Below are positions 49,848 to 58,158 of a DNA stretch of 64,000 bases, piece after piece. The stretch's first letter is position 1. Every line of letters begins with the position of its first letter. Source of the stretch: Deltaproteobacteria bacterium (lineage in GTDB: Bacteria > Myxococcota_A > Polyangia > JAAYKL01); NCBI GenBank assembly GCA_016936575.1, contig JAFGXQ010000113.1, positions 1 to 64,000 of the forward strand, in the 5' to 3' direction. The notes below the pieces were generated by a model. It had not been told where the DNA came from, ran no database searches, and worked only from the letters and a program-made list of their open reading frames with translations. The position numbers and the translations under genes were made by a program.

Positions 49848-52010
49848 ATGAGATATATTCCTGTTCGATGCCTGTTTCTCCTTTTGTTTTTCACCATGCC
49901 GGCATGTGGTTCAACCCCGGTTCAACCCGCGCCCCCAACGACAAACGCTTCGATGCCGAAATCACCGACCGTGTCCACAGAACCCCGGTCACGCCCATCG
50001 GAACCACCATCCAAACACAACGACGGCCTACCCGACGGACTGACAGTCGTGGAACGCCGGGCAATCGAAGAGGGACTGGCCAACATCAGCGTCGAACAAA
50101 TCGACCCGAACACCGCCTGCCCCAGTTGCATTCTAATAGCCGATGCGATTACCCTTCAAACCGAATTTTCACAAGCCGTCTCAAAATGGCAGTCCCTTTT
50201 TAACGAAGAACAATCCAAGGTCAACAACGCGTCCTCCCTGCCTGTCAATTCACCAGAATTATCTGCGCGCCGGCGCTGTCTGGTATTCGAAAAAGAAAAG
50301 CGTGACGCACTTGTACAAGCGCTCTACACTGCAGACTGGCCCGAAACCCAGAACGCGGTTCTGGTTGCCGATGGCCTTTCAAAATCAGTACAACGTTGTT
50401 CATTCGAAGAAGGGTACAGCATTTTTTCAACTGACACCGAAGAAATGACTAACGACTTAAAATACGACCAATACAGAAAATGGCTGGCCAAAGGGTTGGT
50501 GTACTACTTGCTTCAAAACGAAGAAGCCGCCCACGCTTTTTTATCGCGACTTCCAGAAAGCCTTTCTTCCGCTCACATCCAGCTGTATGCAAGCGTCATT
50601 GAGGCCGGGTTGGAAGCCACCACTTACCGAAACATTCCGCTACAATCTGTGATTGACCTCGCCCCCGCAGTGGCGCAGAGCAAAGATGCACTGCTTCAAC
50701 TGCGATACAACCTTGCGCTGGCGCGAACCTACACAAACAACGGATACCCCGCCACAGCGCTTGACCAGCTGCAACGCATCGTCGATTCGCTGGAACAAAC
50801 GCCGGAAGTTGTACGCTGGGCAGACGGTCGCCTGTTGACAGATGTGTATTCAGATGCCGCCGACGGATATGCCGAAATGAACCGCACACAGGCGGCCGAT
50901 CGGTTGTACGAAAAAATACTTCTCAATATAGACTGCTGGTTTGAGCTGTCAGCTGAGAAAGAACACTGGGTGTATCTGGAATCCGGAAGAAATGCGTTGA
51001 CCGGCATCAAGGCAGCGGAGCCGTATTGGCAAAATCACGCATCCCGTGCGCTCGCCCACCTGCGCCATGCCTATAACGGAGCATGGGGAAACAAAGTACA
51101 CAGCTCTTATTTACGCGGACAAACCCTTTATCTGTATACAGACGCGCTCATTGCGCTGAATCGGCTGAATGATGCAACACCACTGTTGCAAAAAGGACTC
51201 GATAAAACAAATCAATTCTGGATGAGCGCGAATGTTCCCATCGGAGGTCTCGAATTGCTGGCGGCCATTGCTGCGCATAAAAAAAGTGACGCTGCTGCGC
51301 GCGACGAGATGTTCACCGCGGCACTGTCCAAACTTGAGGTAAAAAAGGTGAGCGGTGGAATATTCAACCTGAGTGAACAACGGACACAACAACAGATCCG
51401 CGGGCAACGGTTTCTTTGGTATCAATCGGCCATCCAGAAATTCATTCAAATCAACGCAATTGACATCGCCCAACAGCTCTCCAGCCGGTGGCAAACAGAA
51501 CACATTGCCGATAAAAAAGTTTTCGCAACTATCCAATATGCGTTGGCAATGCTTTACCTGGAACACCACATGCCGACGGCGGCCATGCAATACATGAAGC
51601 AGTTGCCGCCAGTGGTTTCCCAAACATCCGTTTCTCCCAAAGATGCATTCGGAAATACCCAAGCGCTGTTTACCGCACCTCAACTCGCCACCCTGGATGT
51701 CATGTACGGCATGCTGCTGCATCAATTGAAAAAGGAACATGGAGATACCTACATTGAAAACGGTCTGCGAAAACTGACTCAACAAACCGAACCCGCCCCA
51801 CCATTGTTCGGTCACTTTGAATCGTCTGAAATAACGCCCTATTCCAACAACATGCAGCAGGCCATACTGCTCCTGAACGCAGCCGAGCGATTCAGCAATA
51901 AAAATCTGTGGCCGTCCATGGTCGCGCGTGCATTGGCCATACCGCTTACCGGTGTGGAAAAAAACGAAATCGCGCTGCGGGCAAAAAAAATATTGGATCA
52001 GGTTGAATAA
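49848..52010 (+). CDS. Large TPR-like lipoprotein, unknown
   Basis: GAGG precedes ATG by 7 nt. The lipobox is MPAC, followed by a Pro/Ser-rich spacer. The rest of about 650 residues is helical and TPR-like (LRYNLALARTYTNNGYPATALDQLQRI, YSDAADGYAEMNRTQAADRLYEKI, HLRHAYNGAWGNKV, YTDALIALNRLNDATPLLQKGL). Conserved catalytic residues were not seen. It may be an outer-membrane assembly or scaffold factor. It converges on the next lipoprotein gene and is not obviously linked to carbohydrate use. Confidence 0.75.
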   Translation: MRYIPVRCLFLLLFFTMPACGSTPVQPAPPTTNASMPKSPTVSTEPRSRPSEPPSKHNDGLPDGLTVVERRAIEEGLANISVEQIDPNTACPSCILIADAITLQTEFSQAVSKWQSLFNEEQSKVNNASSLPVNSPELSARRRCLVFEKEKRDALVQALYTADWPETQNAVLVADGLSKSVQRCSFEEGYSIFSTDTEEMTNDLKYDQYRKWLAKGLVYYLLQNEEAAHAFLSRLPESLSSAHIQLYASVIEAGLEATTYRNIPLQSVIDLAPAVAQSKDALLQLRYNLALARTYTNNGYPATALDQLQRIVDSLEQTPEVVRWADGRLLTDVYSDAADGYAEMNRTQAADRLYEKILLNIDCWFELSAEKEHWVYLESGRNALTGIKAAEPYWQNHASRALAHLRHAYNGAWGNKVHSSYLRGQTLYLYTDALIALNRLNDATPLLQKGLDKTNQFWMSANVPIGGLELLAAIAAHKKSDAAARDEMFTAALSKLEVKKVSGGIFNLSEQRTQQQIRGQRFLWYQSAIQKFIQINAIDIAQQLSSRWQTEHIADKKVFATIQYALAMLYLEHHMPTAAMQYMKQLPPVVSQTSVSPKDAFGNTQALFTAPQLATLDVMYGMLLHQLKKEHGDTYIENGLRKLTQQTEPAPPLFGHFESSEITPYSNNMQQAILLLNAAERFSNKNLWPSMVARALAIPLTGVEKNEIALRAKKILDQVE

Positions 52011-52032
52011 TCGGCTGTTCTTCGGCGGCGTT

Positions 52033-53397
52033 TTATTCTTTGTTCAACCAGTCACCCGCACGATTTTTGATATCGTTTAACTTCGTTTTCACCTGCGAAG
52101 TGTCGGTGGCGGACAATTTTTCGGTGGCTCCGGCGAATCCCGCAATCGTCTGATATACCTCAGACCCCTGCAAAGAATCATATAGGCCCGACTCTTTGGC
52201 TGTGCGATGGCCGATTTGAATCACTTTCGCCACGAACAATACTTTGCGGACGGCATCGATACTGGTTTGATCGGCCGCATCGCAGTATGCGGTCAACACG
52301 TCAATCTCTTCTTTGGGCAAATCCGCCCGTTTTACTATATCCGCCAGCATCGTCTGCCCTTTTTCAATGCTTGCATCGTCTCCGCCGCATTGATAGAAAA
52401 TTTCGAGTGCGGCAATATCTTCATCTTTCAGTACCCCCGTCTGACTGCTGTAGTCGATGAACTTCCGAAGATGAGGCCGCGCCTCTTTATCGTTGCCGCG
52501 GGCATAGTGACAATAGGCTACAGAGCCGAACCCACCCGCGTGAACCGCAGCGTTCAGCTGTTCGACGTTCGTAAGTGCCGGAGCGGTCTTCGACTGCGCG
52601 ATGGTTCTGAACTCTCCTCCGAAGGCGGTGCTGTCCAGCTGCCACGCTTCAGCGGACTGCGCCTCCGCAAGCGACAAATCACACAGATCATTCGACCCAT
52701 AGGTCCATGCTTTCATTGCATGAAACGGCCCGGCCACAGAAGGAAACGCAATCTGTTCGGGGTCGGTTTTCCAGGCTTCATACAGCAGAATTTCACCCGG
52801 CACGGCAACCGGTGATTTTTCGTGGATATTCAGCATCGACATAACCAGGTACAGCAATGCGTGCTCGGTTTTCACATCTATCATGGCAATCAGCTGTTCG
52901 TTCACCCCCGAGTGTTTCAGAAATACGGGCAATATCGGTGCGTACTCATCCTCGCTGTCGTTTTGAACAATCTTCTCCCCTTCTTTTTTCAGGGCCCACA
53001 GACTTTTGGCAATGGCCAACCAGTCGCTCGCTGAAAACTGTACCGTCCCGCCCTGTTCAGAACCCGTCTCGGCACGTGCACCGTCGTCCACACTCTCCCC
53101 GGTGTTCTTTTTTTCCATTCGATGTCTGTGATGTGCCGCTTCAACGCTTTTTACAAACTGTATCAGTTTCGCTTTCGCTGCTTTTACCTGGGGACTGGCA
53201 TCGGTCTTGGTAATCGCCACCTTGCTCGCCACGTATAAATGAACAACGGATGTGTCTATTTTCTTCTTCAAACGCATTTCATCCGTCGGCGCATCTGAAC
53301 ATAAACAGCCGACCGTAACCGTTGCCACCCCGATGAATAAAAAAAAGACGAACCCTGAAAACCGCATCTGCTGAAACCAATAAAACCGATTGAACAT
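52033..53397 (-). CDS. Lipoprotein with helical repeats, unknown
   Basis: The start at 53397 (MFNRFYW) is chosen for AAGGGAAAATAC upstream. A signal peptide with lipobox TVGC is followed by an N-terminal region with a basic stretch (HHRHRMEKKN). A helical C-terminus with TPR-like pairs follows (AYCHYARGNDKEARPHLRKFIDY, MLADIVKRADLPKEEIDVLTAYCDAA). Similar in style to the TPR lipoprotein on its other side, and perhaps functionally tied to it. No family was recognised. Confidence 0.7.
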   Translation of the reverse strand: MFNRFYWFQQMRFSGFVFFLFIGVATVTVGCLCSDAPTDEMRLKKKIDTSVVHLYVASKVAITKTDASPQVKAAKAKLIQFVKSVEAAHHRHRMEKKNTGESVDDGARAETGSEQGGTVQFSASDWLAIAKSLWALKKEGEKIVQNDSEDEYAPILPVFLKHSGVNEQLIAMIDVKTEHALLYLVMSMLNIHEKSPVAVPGEILLYEAWKTDPEQIAFPSVAGPFHAMKAWTYGSNDLCDLSLAEAQSAEAWQLDSTAFGGEFRTIAQSKTAPALTNVEQLNAAVHAGGFGSVAYCHYARGNDKEARPHLRKFIDYSSQTGVLKDEDIAALEIFYQCGGDDASIEKGQTMLADIVKRADLPKEEIDVLTAYCDAADQTSIDAVRKVLFVAKVIQIGHRTAKESGLYDSLQGSEVYQTIAGFAGATEKLSATDTSQVKTKLNDIKNRAGDWLNKE

Positions 53398-53694
53398 GTA
53401 TTTTCCCTTTCCGTAGATTCTTACGAATATGCCCAATAGGACCTTATACAAAAGAAAAAATTCAATATGTGTGTATGCCTGCCTCTGTCATTTCATTTTG
53501 TTGCATCCATTTCAAGGCTCGCCATTTGAGCAATATCAGCGAATCCGCCGGGTTATCCTTCAATCTTGGCCAACGTGTATTCAATGAGCTGAAATGCCGT
53601 CTGGGGGAACTATTTTTATAAAGTGTTCACTTGTGAAGTGAGGTTTGTGAAACATGACGGGAAATCACGTCCCGGGTGGAAACAGGAGCATGCA

Positions 53695-54696
53695 ATGAAA
53701 GTCAGATTTATTATTTTCGCGGCAAATCTGATGATGTTGTTCACATGGGGATGCACCGGTTCCGACACCTCTGATTCCACAGGGGCAGATGGAGACACCG
53801 ACACGGATGCAGATACAGACGCGGATAGCGACACCGATGGCGACAGCGATTCCGATGGAGATGGGGACGGGGACGGGGACGGGGACGGGGATTCCGACTC
53901 TGATTCCGATACCGATACCCACATCGCAATCCCCTCCGGCGGCTGCGCTGAAACCAATGTGGTGACCGGCAGCGCCATCGACAACACCTTGACAGTGGAT
54001 GGCCAGACCACGGTGCGGGAGTACCGGTTGAGCGTCCCCGACGACTACGCCCCCGGCGACCCGCTGCCGGTGGTTTTTGTACTCAACGGCGTTGGCGGAA
54101 CCGGACCTCAGGCGCAGCAGTTCTTCGGCGTAGAACCGGGCCACCGCGCCATCTTCGTGTACCCCACCGCCCTGCCCAACGACGAGGCCGGCGGTGCCAT
54201 TGCATGGGATTTCAGTCTCAATGGCGTCGATATACCATTCTTTGACGCCATGATCAGTTATATCAACGAAAATTACTGCGTTGATACAAGCCGCATTTTT
54301 TCTCTGGGCGCCAGCTCGGGCGGGATTATGTCAAACATGCTGGGCTGCTTTCTCGGTAACATCTTTCGCGCCATCGCGCCGTCATCGGGAATGACTTGGC
54401 AGCAGGGCGGGTGTCAGGGCGATGTGGCGGTTATGGTGATCTGCGGTGAGCAGGACTCCTTCAACCCCTGCGACGACGCTTCGAACGGTGGTCTCTCCCA
54501 GATAAACGTATGGCTGCCGCAAAACGAATGCACCCAGCCGCCCCAAACGAACGCCAGCCCGCTTTCCGATATCTGCGAAGAATATGACGGCTGCCGGGCC
54601 GATGACCCGTTGCTCCTCTGCAGACACGACGGCGGTCACGGCTGGCCCACATCTGATGGTGATTTCTGGTGGCAGTTCTTCATGGGGCTGGAGTAA
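53695..54696 (+). CDS. Lipoprotein CE1-type esterase (feruloyl/acetyl esterase or PHB-depolymerase-like)
   Basis: ATG at 53695 follows AGGAG by 6 nt. The lipobox is TWGC. A linker of about 55 residues (many DG and DS pairs) is followed by an alpha/beta hydrolase: LPVVFVLNGVGGTG (oxyanion), FVYPTA, SRIFSLGASSGGIMSNML (nucleophile Ser in GxSxG), MVICGEQDSFNPC (Asp) and CRHDGGHGWP (His). This set is typical of LpqC/CE1 esterases that release ferulic or acetyl groups from hemicellulose. An inverted repeat TTCAC-TT-GTGAA lies at 53626-53637 upstream. Its last 20 codons are repeated at 55475-55562. Confidence 0.88.
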   Translation: MKVRFIIFAANLMMLFTWGCTGSDTSDSTGADGDTDTDADTDADSDTDGDSDSDGDGDGDGDGDGDSDSDSDTDTHIAIPSGGCAETNVVTGSAIDNTLTVDGQTTVREYRLSVPDDYAPGDPLPVVFVLNGVGGTGPQAQQFFGVEPGHRAIFVYPTALPNDEAGGAIAWDFSLNGVDIPFFDAMISYINENYCVDTSRIFSLGASSGGIMSNMLGCFLGNIFRAIAPSSGMTWQQGGCQGDVAVMVICGEQDSFNPCDDASNGGLSQINVWLPQNECTQPPQTNASPLSDICEEYDGCRADDPLLLCRHDGGHGWPTSDGDFWWQFFMGLE

Positions 54697-54717
54697 TCGT
54701 TTTTCGTTTGCCACGGG
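54630..54717 (+). repeat. Direct repeat, left copy (3' end of CE1 gene)
   Basis: 88 nt covering the last 22 codons and the 21 nt after the stop of the CE1 gene. It matches 55475-55562 with a constant offset of 845, including 48 identical nt from 54658 to 54705. Between the two copies lies the toxin-antitoxin pair. Confidence 0.85.
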
Positions 54718-54757
54718 GATGACATGTGTTATCTTTAATCGGCTAGACAGTCTAGCC
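54708..54757 (+). promoter_or_regulatory. Promoter and operator palindrome of the toxin-antitoxin operon
   Basis: TTGCCA (54708-54713), 16 nt, TATCTT (54730-54735) form a sigma-70-like promoter. A perfect inverted repeat GGCTAGAC-A-GTCTAGCC (54741-54757) lies near the expected transcription start. This is the normal place for autorepression by a Phd/YefM antitoxin. Confidence 0.7.
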
Positions 54758-54769
54758 AGGAGGGTAACC

Positions 54770-55012
54770 ATGCAGGAATGGCCGCTTCAAGATGCAAAAA
54801 ATAAATTCAGTCAGTTGGTGAATACCGCCATTGCAGAAGGGCCGCAAATGGTAACGCGACGCGGCGAAGAAGCCGTTGTGGTTGTGCCCGCGGACACGTA
54901 TCGCCGGCTGACGCGTAAAAATCGAACCCTGCTCGATGTACTGCAATCCGCCCCGACCGCCGAACTCAACCTCGACCGCAATTCCGAAACCATCCGGGAA
55001 ATCGACCTGTGA
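54770..55012 (+). CDS. Antitoxin, Phd/YefM family
   Basis: A consensus AGGAGG precedes ATG at 54770. The N-terminal dimerisation/DNA-binding part WPLQDAKNKFSQLVNTAIAEGPQMVTRRGEEAVVVVPADTYRRL (quoted in two parts: residues 3-22 and 23-46) is the Phd/YefM fold. The C-terminus (LNLDRNSETIREIDL) should cover the toxin active site. 80 residues is the usual length. It overlaps the toxin gene by 4 nt (GTGA), so translation is coupled. It should neutralise the PIN toxin and repress the promoter through the 17-nt palindrome. Confidence 0.93.
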   Translation: MQEWPLQDAKNKFSQLVNTAIAEGPQMVTRRGEEAVVVVPADTYRRLTRKNRTLLDVLQSAPTAELNLDRNSETIREIDL

Positions 55013-55428
55013 AGTTTCTCATTGATACATGCGTTGTTTCGGAGTTCACCAAACCGACGCCCCGGCAATCGGTTACCGATTTTTTTCTCGGCGCCGACGA
55101 AAACAAACTATTCATCTCAAGCATCACTCTGGCGGAACTGCACCGAGGCATTCAAAAACTGACTCCCGGACAAAAGCAAACCCGCCTGCTCGTGTGGCTA
55201 GATGCTATTGAAGCGCAATTTGCAAACCGGATTCTCTCTTTCAACCCTGCCTGTGCAGCGGTCTGGGGCACCATGTGTGCATCGGCAGATAGACGCGGCA
55301 AATCACTCTCAGTTTTCGACGCGCTCATCGCGGCCATCGCCAGAGCCAATAACCTGGCGGTCGTTACGCGCAATATTGACGATTTCGCTGAAACAGATGT
55401 AGAACTCATCAATCCGTTTGAACGCTGA
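55009..55428 (+). CDS. PIN-domain toxin, VapC/FitB-like
   Basis: The GTG start overlaps the antitoxin stop. PIN acidic residues are present: FLIDTCVVSE (Asp5), ITLAELHRGI (Glu), LSVFDALIAAIA (Asp) and TRNIDDF (Asp). Length is 139 residues. It is predicted to be a Mg-dependent ribonuclease that cleaves tRNA or rRNA when free of its antitoxin. The pair lies between the direct repeats at 54630 and 55475, so it probably arrived by an insertion or recombination event. Confidence 0.93.
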   Translation: MKFLIDTCVVSEFTKPTPRQSVTDFFLGADENKLFISSITLAELHRGIQKLTPGQKQTRLLVWLDAIEAQFANRILSFNPACAAVWGTMCASADRRGKSLSVFDALIAAIARANNLAVVTRNIDDFAETDVELINPFER

Positions 55429-55449
55429 AAGCAGACACCCTACTTCACA

Positions 55450-55480
55450 ATGACCGGTGTGGTCCAATCGATAGCGGCGG
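55450..55480 (+). repeat. 31-bp direct repeat, left copy
   Basis: Identical to 61295-61325. On the minus strand it encodes AAIDWTTPVI followed by VK and a stop. Both copies thus look like the 3' end of the same lost gene type. They bracket a 5.8-kb block of different character. Confidence 0.85.
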
Positions 55481-55562
55481 ACACGGCTGACCCACAGCCG
55501 ACGGTGATTTCTGGTGGCAGTTCTTCATGGGGCTGGAGTAATCGTTTTTCCTTTGCTACGGG
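55475..55562 (+). repeat. Direct repeat, right copy (eroded 3' end of a CE1-type gene)
   Basis: Aligned in the CE1 frame it reads GGHG, TGA, PTADGDFWWQFFMGLE and TAA. The codon differences from 54630-54717 are mostly conservative. It looks like the tail of a second CE1 gene, not a fresh duplication. It overlaps the 31-bp repeat by 6 nt. Confidence 0.75.
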
Positions 55563-55783
55563 GCTGGAAGGTCCTTCTGGGGGTACGTCACATCCAAAAC
55601 CATCCAGTGAATATAACATAACTGTTCATCGTGAAGCCGAAACCCAATGGTCAAAAAAATAAATTGAAAAACAATTTCATATCCGATACAAGATGCTCCC
55701 AAACGCTATTTTGAGAAATGGTTCTCATTCTGATTTCGAAGCTGAAACAGTTACATGTTTTCTGCTTCATGGAGGTTCCCGTA

Positions 55784-58142
55784 ATGAATAATATCCCCCC
55801 CCCGATACAATAAAGCCGCCCAGATTGGGCTGTTTCTGCTCATCTCTGTGTTTATGCTCCAGGGATGCGGCACTGAAACAAAATCTGCCTCAATGACGTC
55901 ATCAAGGACAAACCTGACGAGTGAAGCGCAGTCAATACTCGATTTTGAAAATGCGCTGAATGACTGGACTACACCCAATACGAATAGCGCATTAGACACC
56001 AGTTACAACGCAACATCAGGTGTTTACTCGCTTGCAGTAACGCCTAACGGTTGGACAGAAATCTACAGCCCAGTACTTTCAACACTCGGAACGATGAAAC
56101 CAACGGTATCGCTGGATGTTTTTGTTCCAGAACCACTTTACTGGGGGGAGCTGAGAATTGTTGTTCAGGTGCCGTCGAAAGGTATTTGGTGGAGTGAATT
56201 AGGTTCTCATACACTAAGTGAACTGAATCCCGGCCAATTTGCCCATGTGGAGTTTACGTTCCCTCCCGAAACGCTCGCCGCGTTGGAAAGCGAATACGAT
56301 GACGCACGCCTGATTGTAATTATCAATGCGCCGCAGTTGTCCGCACCATATCTGCTGGACAATATTGTTTTAACCAATGATACGATTTCTGATCCGGACC
56401 CCATTCCAACGGAGGGAGAAGTTATTGAATTTTCGTTGCGTGGACCTCGAATTGCACCGATTGCTTCTATTGCACTGAATTCGCATACCACAATGAAATT
56501 GGGTGCCAACGTCCAAGTTGAGTCACCAGAATTGGAAAATTCAATCGTGTCCTCCCTCGGCGACACCCCGTTTCGCATGGTCGAACCCGATGCAACTCTC
56601 GGGACGCTAATTTCAGGCGGAAATGCCGACATTGGGGATCGCGTCCATTTAAATGGTTCCCTGGTTGCGCCGTCATACACACTCGGCCAAGGTGCAGTGG
56701 TTGATGGAGATACTGTAACAGAGGCGATTCTTGAACCGCAGACCGTGATCCCATTCAAAATTGAGTTTCCAAATACAATCACTGAAACCGTTTGGTTGGA
56801 GCCTCTTCAGACTGCAACGATCGTTCCTGGAGGATACGGCATGGTCAGAGTGGGCCCCAATGCCACATTAGCGCTTGAATCCGGAAAGTACTACATAGAC
56901 ACGTTAAACGTGGAAGATTCGGCATCAGTTGAAACGCTGCCCAAAATCGTTCTGAAACAGAACAGCGGTCCCGTGATTGTTTATGTGAAAGAAATTGTTG
57001 GGTTCCATGGCAACGTCGTTAGTCAGACAGGAGAAACTCCGAACTGGCTACTGGTCTATACCGGTCAACAGGATTTGCATTTAGACAGAGATTTCAACGG
57101 TACGGTCGTAGCGCCGAACGCGCTACTCTCACTTCACGCGTGCACCCATGCAGGCGCTTTCTATGCAAATGCCATTAATGTTGAGGCGAATGCGCATATT
57201 GTTCATCAAGTTGGAAACGTTTTGCTAACCGGAGGAACTATCGATATTCAGGAATGTTCAGACCAAATAGTCGGCCCGGAAAACCTCGATGAAAAACAGA
57301 ACAATATCGAGTTTCAAAAATTGCTGATAGAATACTGCATCGCCCCAGATGTCGATATTGACAGTTGCTACCTCGCACTAGTTGCAAGGGCACAAGTGGA
57401 CCGCACAACCGCAGCGCTTCAATTTGTAAATGAAGAAATTTCAGCGAGTCAGTACCTTGGTGTTGCTCGTCATCGTACTGAAATGTTGCGTCGTGCTCGC
57501 CATGATGAAGAGTTTGCTTCATTTCTTTGCTATGGTTCTGATAGCGATGAGGACTGGGTAATTGATTCAAACGACAACTGCCCGGAGACAGCCAGCCTAA
57601 TGCCGGTTAATGACGTAGGATGCGTCACCGAATTGCCTACGACTCCCGACGATTCGGTATTGCGCGATGGACTGGAACATTTCAATGTTACAGCAAACAC
57701 AGCTTGTGATGATGCCCCCGTTCCCGGCATGTCAGCCCCCGGCGGATTTTTCAAGAGAAGTAATCCAGCCAGAGTATTTTTGGTAATGTCTGAAGCGGCC
57801 GACCAACCCCATGGCTGTGCGGTATTTTATCAATTCGAAATACAAGGTGAAACGTACGATGGCCAACCCGCTCACTTGATTTTAACGTTCAGAGAGTCAG
57901 AAAAGACTGCTGACCTCGTTGACCTCGGTCGTCCTGTTCCATATGGGCTGGTTCAATTTATCGCTACTAATGAAGATAGCGGCGATAGAGGCAAGCTTGC
58001 CACAGATCTCAAACCCTACCACGGCGCGTTTAGAGTTCGTGCATATAACGCAGCGGGACATAAGGGAATGTGGAGTCAATGGAAAAAAATGACGCAAAAA
58101 GATTGTTTGTCCCTAGGGTTTAGATGTGCAAATGCCGAATGA
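55784..58142 (+). CDS. Large lipoprotein with binding-type and calcium-repeat domains; start separated by a poly-C frameshift
   Basis: GGAGG followed by ATG at 55784 opens a frame that hits TAA after nine C residues. If the tract is eight C, the frame continues as RYNKAAQIGLFLLISVFMLQGC, a complete lipoprotein signal peptide, into the 760-codon body. The body starts with a CBM4/9- or CBM11-like domain (SILDFENALNDWTTP, PYLLDNIVL). A middle section (IALNSHTTMKLGANVQV to HIVHQVGNVLLTGGTI) resembles the beta-stacked domain seen in polymer-forming cell-surface proteins. A calcium repeat (SDSDEDWVIDSNDNCPE) and a C-terminal beta-sandwich follow. Without the frameshift, translation could only begin at an internal start near 55848 without a full signal peptide. 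Function unknown. Confidence 0.7.
55795..55803 (+). repeat. Homopolymeric tract of nine C in the start of a lipoprotein gene
   Basis: C9 lies 9 nt after the A of the start codon. With nine C the gene is out of frame; with eight it is in frame with a perfect signal peptide. This is the classical position for slipped-strand phase variation, but also for a sequencing error. Confidence 0.75.
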
Positions 58143-58158
58143 TAAATGGAGTATTACA

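Noticed and set aside
1..50000. Bacteroidetes polysaccharide utilisation locus with SusC/SusD
   Set aside because: No SusC-like TonB receptor or SusD-like protein was found; enzymes are single genes with separate promoters and lipoprotein linkers instead.
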